Positions 58,401 through 64,000 of a stretch of DNA of 64,000 bases are shown in pieces. The notes below the pieces were generated by a model. It saw nothing but the letters and a program-made list of their open reading frames with translations, made no database searches and was not told the origin of the DNA. Position numbers and translations under genes: made by a program. Every line of letters begins with the position of its first letter. The stretch's first letter is position 1. Source of the DNA: Planctomycetaceae bacterium (GTDB taxonomy: Bacteria; Planctomycetota; Planctomycetia; Planctomycetales; Planctomycetaceae); assembly GCA_014762625.1 (NCBI GenBank), contig JABURQ010000140.1, positions 1 through 64,000 of the forward strand. The letters are read 5' to 3'.

Positions 58401-59483
58401 ATGGAAACTCTTTTTCCGTTCGGATTCCCGACCCCCACCGCCTTCTATCTGACACTCTACGTCCTCACCTTTGTCCTGCATCAGGCGCTGATGCACTACG
58501 TTCTGGCCGGCTCGGGGTATCTCGCCTGGTGCAATCTCGTTCCGGGAGACGGCGAAACCCCCCGCACGGCACAGCCGCTGGCGAAGATTCTCCGAGACTG
58601 GATGCCGTTTGCTTTGAGCGCCGCGATTACGGCTGGTGTCGCTCCGCTGCTGTTTGTGCAAATCGTCTATCCGACCGAGTTCTACACGGCCAATCTCCTG
58701 CTCTGGTGGCGATGGATGATCGTGATTCCGGTGTTGATCGTTGTATTCTATTTGCTTTATCTGGTCAAAACGCGCCGCTATTCCGAATGGTCGTTCCTCG
58801 CGCGAACTTCCATTGCCGTCTTCGTATCCGCTTGCTTTCTGTTCGTCGGTTTTTGCTGGACCGCCAACCATCTGATCTCGATGCACCCCGATAAATGGCC
58901 CGGCATTTACGAAACCGGTCGGACGGAACTCTCCAACATGGAAGTCCTGTTAAGAATGCTGATCTGGACGGGAGGTGCCTTTCCGACGATGTGTCTGATG
59001 GCGGCGTGGCAACTTCCGCCATCCAGCACAGACTCCCAAATCAGACTGGAAGAATGGCGTCTCGCCCGTGCCGCGCTGGGAGGATTGTTTCTCGCGACTC
59101 TTGCGGGGATCGTGTATCTGGTCCGGTTGGACGATTTGTCCCGCGGTTTGATTCTCGGCTCTCTGGGAGGGCCTTATCTGGGAATCACCATCCTGGGTCT
59201 TCTCGTGCAGGGGGGGCTCTGGTTTCTGATCCTGCAGCGAGGGGGTCGTCCGGTTTATCGCGTGATCCTGAGCGGCGGTTGCACGCTCGCGCTGGTCGGC
59301 GCTTCGGTGTTGCGGGAAACGATTCGCCTCGCGCATCTCGATCTGGAGAAATTAGCCAGTCATCACGAACAGGCCGCGGACATTGGAGGTTGGCTCGTGT
59401 TTCTGGTGATGGCCGTCGTGAACGTTGCCGTCATCGGAGTCTGTGTGGTAATGGTGCGCCGTGGACTCGCGTCGCAGGAATAG
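58401..59483 (+). CDS. Membrane subunit II of the bd-like oxidase
   Basis: Polytopic membrane protein of 360 residues with about nine hydrophobic segments. It begins on the base after the stop of the CydA-like gene (TAA then ATG), so the two are translationally coupled. It does not look closely like CydB by motif, but the position, size and topology fit the second subunit of the same complex. His residues in the first helices (LHQALMHYVLAG) and NHLISMHPDKWPG later could bind haem or face a proton path. If the complex is the OR-C type, this subunit completes the oxygen reductase (inference from context). Confidence 0.68.
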   Translation: METLFPFGFPTPTAFYLTLYVLTFVLHQALMHYVLAGSGYLAWCNLVPGDGETPRTAQPLAKILRDWMPFALSAAITAGVAPLLFVQIVYPTEFYTANLLLWWRWMIVIPVLIVVFYLLYLVKTRRYSEWSFLARTSIAVFVSACFLFVGFCWTANHLISMHPDKWPGIYETGRTELSNMEVLLRMLIWTGGAFPTMCLMAAWQLPPSSTDSQIRLEEWRLARAALGGLFLATLAGIVYLVRLDDLSRGLILGSLGGPYLGITILGLLVQGGLWFLILQRGGRPVYRVILSGGCTLALVGASVLRETIRLAHLDLEKLASHHEQAADIGGWLVFLVMAVVNVAVIGVCVVMVRRGLASQE

Positions 59484-59725
59484 CAGCTCTCCTGGTGCTC
59501 TCATCAAATTCCCTAAGCGGACCGTTCGATCTCTTTTCCTTTGCCGACAGAATGAAAATTCGGTCGCTCCCGCCAGCAGGGAAAACCATCTTTCTCCGAA
59601 ATCATTGAGCTGGACTCTTGGGCGAACTCTACAATGGAAGTTACCGCCAGAATTCGTGGCACCCTCGCAGCAAACGAGTTTTCACTCAAGGGATACCGTT
59701 GTCTCAACGGTCAAGGAGGTGTGTG

Positions 59726-60679
59726 ATGGATACTATTTGCACGGCCAAGGATTTGATGTCACGACAGATCGTGACGCTTTCCCCGCGAATGAATGTGCTG
59801 GAGGCGATGGACGAGTTGCTCAGGCGTAACGCTACCGGGGCTCCCGTAATCGAACGGAACGGGTTGTATCGGGGGGTCTTCTCGGAGAAATGCTGTCTCA
59901 GCATGCTGACGCTGACGGTCGCTCTCGCTTCTCAGGAAGAGTTGCCGACGGAATGTAACCCGACGGTCTCGACGTTCATGAAACGGCGACTCTTCACGCT
60001 CGATCAGAGCGCGGATGTGATGGACGGGATCGGATTGCTGTTGCGACATCGAGTCTCGGGCGCGCCGGTGATCGATAACGACCGCAACTATCTCGGAATC
60101 TTCAGCGAAAAAAGTTGTATGGATATTATGATTGGAGCTTTCTACGACCAGCTCCCGACCTGTCGGGTGCTCGCCTATTTGAACACCGACCCGGATCGCC
60201 TGATCCCCGCCTCGATGAAAATCTGGCCGGCGGCGGGATTGTTCGTGAGCGCACGATTTCGTCGGCTGGTAGTCCTCGAACAAGGCCGCCTGATCGGATT
60301 GGTCGCGCGGCGTGATCTGCTGCAAGCGAGCCGATCCATTTTGAAGATTTTATGGAATCGCGTCCGCGAACTCCGTCGAGAAGTCGCTCCAGAAATGGCG
60401 GACACGACCTTGAATCCCCTCCATTGTGAAACGGAGTCAGTGGCGGGTTTCATGGACGTCAACGCAGGAACCATCGCCGAAGAGACCGATCTGTTAACGA
60501 TGGCTCAGATTTTCCGCGACACCAACTTTCGCCGACTGCCGGTCCTGCGAGACGGCTTCCTGCAAGGGATGGTCGAACGCAAGGATCTCCTGAAGAAAAC
60601 CTATTGTATTCTGGAGAAGCCGTGTGGCGATGCGGAACGGCACGGCCCTTTGCATCTCAGTGCCTTGGAGAGGAACTAA
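59726..60679 (+). CDS. CBS-domain repeat protein
   Basis: Cytosolic protein of 317 residues made almost entirely of CBS motifs. AAGGAGG six bases upstream fixes the ATG at 59726. CBS units: AKDLMSRQIVTLSP with GAPVIERNGLYRGVFSEK (residues ~5-75); VSTFMKRRLFTLDQSADV with GAPVIDNDRNYLGIFSEK (~80-150); a degenerate unit with RRLVVLEQGRLIGLVARRDL (~175-205); and VAGFMDVNAGTIAEE with RRLPVLRDGFLQGMVERKDL (~240-295). Such modules bind adenosine nucleotides. No effector domain is attached. It follows the oxidase operon by about 240 bp and may report energy status (inference). Confidence 0.85.
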   Translation: MDTICTAKDLMSRQIVTLSPRMNVLEAMDELLRRNATGAPVIERNGLYRGVFSEKCCLSMLTLTVALASQEELPTECNPTVSTFMKRRLFTLDQSADVMDGIGLLLRHRVSGAPVIDNDRNYLGIFSEKSCMDIMIGAFYDQLPTCRVLAYLNTDPDRLIPASMKIWPAAGLFVSARFRRLVVLEQGRLIGLVARRDLLQASRSILKILWNRVRELRREVAPEMADTTLNPLHCETESVAGFMDVNAGTIAEETDLLTMAQIFRDTNFRRLPVLRDGFLQGMVERKDLLKKTYCILEKPCGDAERHGPLHLSALERN

Positions 60680-60768
60680 CGGCAAAAAGACGAGTGACTA
60701 GATAGTACGGCAATCCGCTGGCAGGGCCGGTTTTTGGTTGCATCCCGGTGAACGTCTCGCGTAGAGCA

Positions 60769-63612
60769 CTACTTTTGCTCCAAGAGTTTCCCGAATTGCA
60801 AAAAACCCCTTCGTCCAAGGATGTTAACCAGCTCACGTGCCTTCTTTTCAGCCTCATTGCCGGAATTCAATGCAGTTCGCAAAATTGATTCTGCATGCTC
60901 TAGCCACGTTCTGATTCGCCACCCTTCCGTATCACCTCTGATAGCAGTATCAAGAATTGTCACGGCTTTGGGGGGATCACTCTCTGCTGCATTTGCCAGG
61001 GTTTCAAAAACTTGATGATCTGGCTCGATCAAGGGATCGCAATCCACAAACTCCAGAAGATGATTTATTCTCCAATCTATTGGGAGTGAATCAGATAAAA
61101 ACCATCTCCCAAACGTCATGCTGCCTGGCGACTCTTCAGCATCAGCCTTCCCTTTTGATTGCCAATAAAAAGTCCAGAATTCAATAAAACGATTTACCGT
61201 CTCTGGGGAAATTTCAATATCGATGCATAAGCTTTGCCCCGCGAACCCAATTGTCTGTCGCCTGATTTCTGACTTTGCATTTTCCAAAAATCGGTAGAGC
61301 AGTTCACCTTCTTCCAATTCAATGTGGCCCCTCCCGTAATACACAACGAGATGCTTCCCCAAGCTCATCATGGGTTGCCCCCATGTGTCATCAGTCAGTT
61401 CAACATCCGATGACTGATCGACTGCGAATTCGTATTGTGACCGAAACAAGCGCAAATACTCTTTGTGAGGCTTAACCCATGTAAGAAAAGAATTCCATGC
61501 AGCCCAGCCATAAGCTTTCTTTGGAGATAATTCCCATTCCTCCAAATTGAAAATCTGACTCGCATGCTGATTAAGCCACTCTCGATCAATCCAATAAATG
61601 GTTGGTATTCTAGTACCAATTACAGAGAGTACCTCAACATTTCGGTTCTCTGTATCGATATGCCACTCCAGCTGATTTCGAACTTCGGGCATTGCATTAA
61701 AGCCATCAGGCACACAATCACGACCATCAACTATGCCGTTCATGGTATTCCCCACCCAAGACGCGTAAGACAGCATTGCAAGCACTGCCCGCCCACGGGA
61801 TGAATTCATACCATGCTGGAAATAGTCTTTGTTCCGTAAATCATCTTCCGAAATATCATGAACGAAATTTGATTCAAAACGATCTTGATTGAGCGATTCA
61901 ATGAGCCGCCAGATTCGTTCACGAAATTCGTGAACAGAATAGTGATAAGTATTCTCGGCTCCAACTTTGCATACTTCTTCAAGTAAGCCAGATACAGAAT
62001 CTCTGGCCCATTGCCAATGACCACCACGCTCACTGATCCGATTTTTCGATTCGTCCAAAAGCCAATCGCATAGAGCGAGTACTTCCGATAATTCAATCGG
62101 GAGATTCTGTTTTACAGCATTTTCCATATCTCTGATGAATTGGATCACAAAATCGACAGGCTTTCCTATCAACAATTGAGCTCGTTTTGAAAACTCTGTT
62201 GGCGCTGTTTTCAGATATTCAGAAAAAGCTGAAGTTAAACGATCTGAATAGAATTCTTCTCGATGTGATTTGGGCTCCCACTTTGAAACTAGGCCGACAG
62301 CCTGCTCGAAAGAAAGTGATTGTAATTCCTCAACTGAGATTGGGCTTTCTGGATCCTCCCAATTTGAGTTGATGCGGAAGTTCAAGTCGGCCATCTCAGG
62401 CTCGCCATGCTCTTCAAGCATTTGGGTGTAAAACTCCAAGTATTCTCCTTGAAGATATTCTCTTATCCAATGCAGTTTTTCATATCGCCAGTAATCGATT
62501 CTTTCCTTACGATCTTCTTCAGTAGCTTCACGATCCATGTTATCCATGATCGACTGCTCGAAGTCAGCCATATCGGGACCATCGTCAATCCATTCGTACC
62601 ACTGACCCTGCTCATCATCTGTGAGAATCCCAAAACACTTTCCAAGAAGCATTGCGTATTCATGCTTGAACTTGTAACTATCAAATAGCTCTCGATTCAG
62701 GATCGTGTCACGAGCAATGGCCTGATTGTCCTGTGAAAATTCACCGATGAGATGAATGCCGAGTCTTTGGAATATCAGTAAATCGAATTGCCCAAGCAAT
62801 TCCAGAGAATTAGCTAAGGAGTATTCGGTCTGGTGGATAGACACTTCAAATGCTTCACGAACGATTCCTGCAATCACACCCGCGAACTCATAATCACGAT
62901 TCTCGTGATGCTCTTCAATTGCCGGTCGCCACATGACAGACATGTCATCTCCAGACTCAGTCACAACATGCTTCGAATGTTCTACTATTCTCCTAAGCCA
63001 ATGGCAGATTTTCTTAAGAAATCGTTCGGGAACAGACTGCACCAGAGAGGGGGCAACTTTTGACAAACCTTCCTTGTATTGGTATTCGTCCAGACTACGC
63101 GACACCCTCGTATCTCGTCCAAAACGAGGATGAAACAAGGCGTCGGCAAGCTTAATGGCTTCAGCTGTATATTTTTCATCTGCTAGTTTCGCGCAGAATT
63201 CGGTTGCCTCTTTGTAGAAGACCCAAAGATGATTCTTTTTTGCTGCATTAAGAACATTGCTTGCAAGGCGTACCCCAACATCAATTGGTGCATTCAGTGC
63301 TGCTTCCAGCATATCACCAATGATGGAAGCGTTATCAGTTTCCAATGATTCATAAATGGATATCACCAATTCCGGCTCTTGAGTAGCCATTCGAGATAGG
63401 TATCTTGAAGGTGCCCATTGCGGATAGCGAATACTTCCATCGGGTTGTGGGATTGCCGCAGGTGGGTATTTAAAATATTCATGCTCATTAAGCGGTTCAA
63501 TCCAAAGTGGATTGTCCAATCGCGAAAAGAAATACGATTCCTGCTGGGAAGAACTCAATTGGGGAAGAGTTTTTTCCACTAAATCATTGGTTGGCTTGGT
63601 GTAAGATGGCAT
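60769..63612 (-). CDS. Large helical protein, AT-rich island, unrecognised (defence-like)
   Basis: Protein of 947 residues from the ATG at 63612, which overlaps the upstream gene's 3' end by 29 bp; a TTG at 63648 is possible. No signal, membrane helix or obvious nucleotide-binding motif. The sequence is acidic and Trp-rich and looks like an alpha-solenoid. I cannot name the family. Two strings, NSSRGRAVLAMLSYASWV and the C-terminal LVNILGRRGFLQFGKLLEQ, resemble the tail regions of large STAND/NACHT-type ATPases in bacterial defence islands. This is recognition from memory with low certainty. Codon usage and AT content differ sharply from everything to the left, which suggests transfer. Coupling to the upstream truncated gene implies a joint function. 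Confidence 0.7.
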   Translation of the reverse strand: MPSYTKPTNDLVEKTLPQLSSSQQESYFFSRLDNPLWIEPLNEHEYFKYPPAAIPQPDGSIRYPQWAPSRYLSRMATQEPELVISIYESLETDNASIIGDMLEAALNAPIDVGVRLASNVLNAAKKNHLWVFYKEATEFCAKLADEKYTAEAIKLADALFHPRFGRDTRVSRSLDEYQYKEGLSKVAPSLVQSVPERFLKKICHWLRRIVEHSKHVVTESGDDMSVMWRPAIEEHHENRDYEFAGVIAGIVREAFEVSIHQTEYSLANSLELLGQFDLLIFQRLGIHLIGEFSQDNQAIARDTILNRELFDSYKFKHEYAMLLGKCFGILTDDEQGQWYEWIDDGPDMADFEQSIMDNMDREATEEDRKERIDYWRYEKLHWIREYLQGEYLEFYTQMLEEHGEPEMADLNFRINSNWEDPESPISVEELQSLSFEQAVGLVSKWEPKSHREEFYSDRLTSAFSEYLKTAPTEFSKRAQLLIGKPVDFVIQFIRDMENAVKQNLPIELSEVLALCDWLLDESKNRISERGGHWQWARDSVSGLLEEVCKVGAENTYHYSVHEFRERIWRLIESLNQDRFESNFVHDISEDDLRNKDYFQHGMNSSRGRAVLAMLSYASWVGNTMNGIVDGRDCVPDGFNAMPEVRNQLEWHIDTENRNVEVLSVIGTRIPTIYWIDREWLNQHASQIFNLEEWELSPKKAYGWAAWNSFLTWVKPHKEYLRLFRSQYEFAVDQSSDVELTDDTWGQPMMSLGKHLVVYYGRGHIELEEGELLYRFLENAKSEIRRQTIGFAGQSLCIDIEISPETVNRFIEFWTFYWQSKGKADAEESPGSMTFGRWFLSDSLPIDWRINHLLEFVDCDPLIEPDHQVFETLANAAESDPPKAVTILDTAIRGDTEGWRIRTWLEHAESILRTALNSGNEAEKKARELVNILGRRGFLQFGKLLEQK

Positions 63613-64000
63613 CAAGTTCTGCAGTTCTAGTAAAGAATTCTCCAACAAAGCTTAATAGAATATTTTCAAATGTTCTAAACTTGTGTTGCAACTCAGCTTC
63701 GTCTACTGGGGAAAGCATTTTTGCCTGTAGATGGGCTTTCTTCTGAAACCAGTCTATGAGATTCTCAAAATCTTTCACCAAGCGTAGATTTATCGAGATG
63801 TTATCGTTTGCAAGTTGTTTCAATATCTGTAAGAGCAGTTCAGGATTTGAAGGAAGTGATCTTCTCTCTCGGTGTTTGGTGACTAAGGTATCGATCTTTC
63901 TCGCAAGCTCATAATCGATTGAAATATTCTGATTGAGAGAATCTTCATTCCCACCTGTTGCCTCGATGTTTGGCCATTCTTTCTCAAATTTATCAAAATA
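63584..64000 (-). CDS. C-terminal part of an unrecognised protein (start beyond window)
   Basis: Open frame on the minus strand from the right edge to the stop at 63584, about 138 codons, with no start inside the window that must be the true one. The visible part is hydrophilic and predicted helical: a Glu/Asn-rich segment, then IDYELARKIDTLVTKHRERR, NISINLRLVKDFENLIDWF, and LSFVGEFFTRTAELDAIL before the stop. It is AT-rich like the downstream gene and overlaps it by 29 bp, so the two form an operon. The N-terminal and presumably informative domain lies outside the window. Confidence 0.7.
   Translation of the reverse strand, partial: YFDKFEKEWPNIEATGGNEDSLNQNISIDYELARKIDTLVTKHRERRSLPSNPELLLQILKQLANDNISINLRLVKDFENLIDWFQKKAHLQAKMLSPVDEAELQHKFRTFENILLSFVGEFFTRTAELDAILHQANQ

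Noticed and set aside
1-64000. CRISPR array, rRNA operon, insertion sequence or prophage
   Set aside because: No regularly spaced repeats, no rRNA-like stretch and no transposase, integrase or phage structural gene could be recognised on either strand.

Overview
The window reads as chromosomal DNA of a planctomycete (order Planctomycetales; genus not determinable here). It carries gene families that are abundant in that phylum: paired cytochrome-type DUF1549/DUF1553 and DUF1501 proteins, a DUF1800/DUF1501 pair, a giant PVC-type CxxCH haem protein with a dehydrogenase-like propeller, a DUF1559 pseudopilin-like protein next to a small lipoprotein, a formylglycine-generating enzyme plus a sulfatase, and neutral-ceramidase-like secreted enzymes. 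I see no rRNA, no CRISPR array and no recognisable transposase.

Left part (1-25.7 kb): an edge-truncated GNAT/nitrilase fusion, an AmpG-like MFS transporter facing a UvrA homologue, two small planctomycete proteins, a 0.7 kb intergenic stretch with hairpins, and a ceramidase-like enzyme. Next comes a compact tetR-hlyD pair between 49-bp direct repeats. The repeats are copies of the 3' end of the neighbouring alpha-2-macroglobulin gene, so the pair looks like an insertion. Then follow the macroglobulin gene (about 6.2 kb), cardiolipin synthase, formylglycine-generating enzyme, leucyl aminopeptidase, queF, a CocE-type hydrolase and the DUF1559/lipoprotein pair.

Middle (26-48 kb): a secreted redox/degradation-type block. 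The CxxCH megaprotein is followed by an alpha/beta esterase and two consecutive PSCyt-DUF1549/1553 plus DUF1501 pairs, all on the plus strand. A D-lactate-dehydrogenase-type enzyme on the other strand separates these from a three-gene unit (unknown secreted protein, DUF1800, DUF1501). Directly after it lies a minus-strand cluster of six tRNA genes (Arg-CCG, His, Ser-GCT, Pro-TGG, Arg-ACG, Phe), several with non-canonical positions.

Right part (49.5-64 kb): mgtE, divergent from a DisA/CdaA-like nucleotide-cyclase-domain protein; a sulfatase whose probable start codon lies in a 12-bp inverted repeat, followed by a second ceramidase-like gene; a PhoPQ-related hydrolase; a two-gene membrane oxidase operon with a CydA-like subunit fused to cytochrome c; and a CBS-repeat protein. 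The last 3.3 kb are clearly more AT-rich and hold two overlapping minus-strand genes, the upstream one truncated by the window edge. Their products resemble large helical-repeat proteins of the kind found in defence islands. This pair and the repeat-flanked tetR-hlyD cassette are the best candidates for something undescribed.
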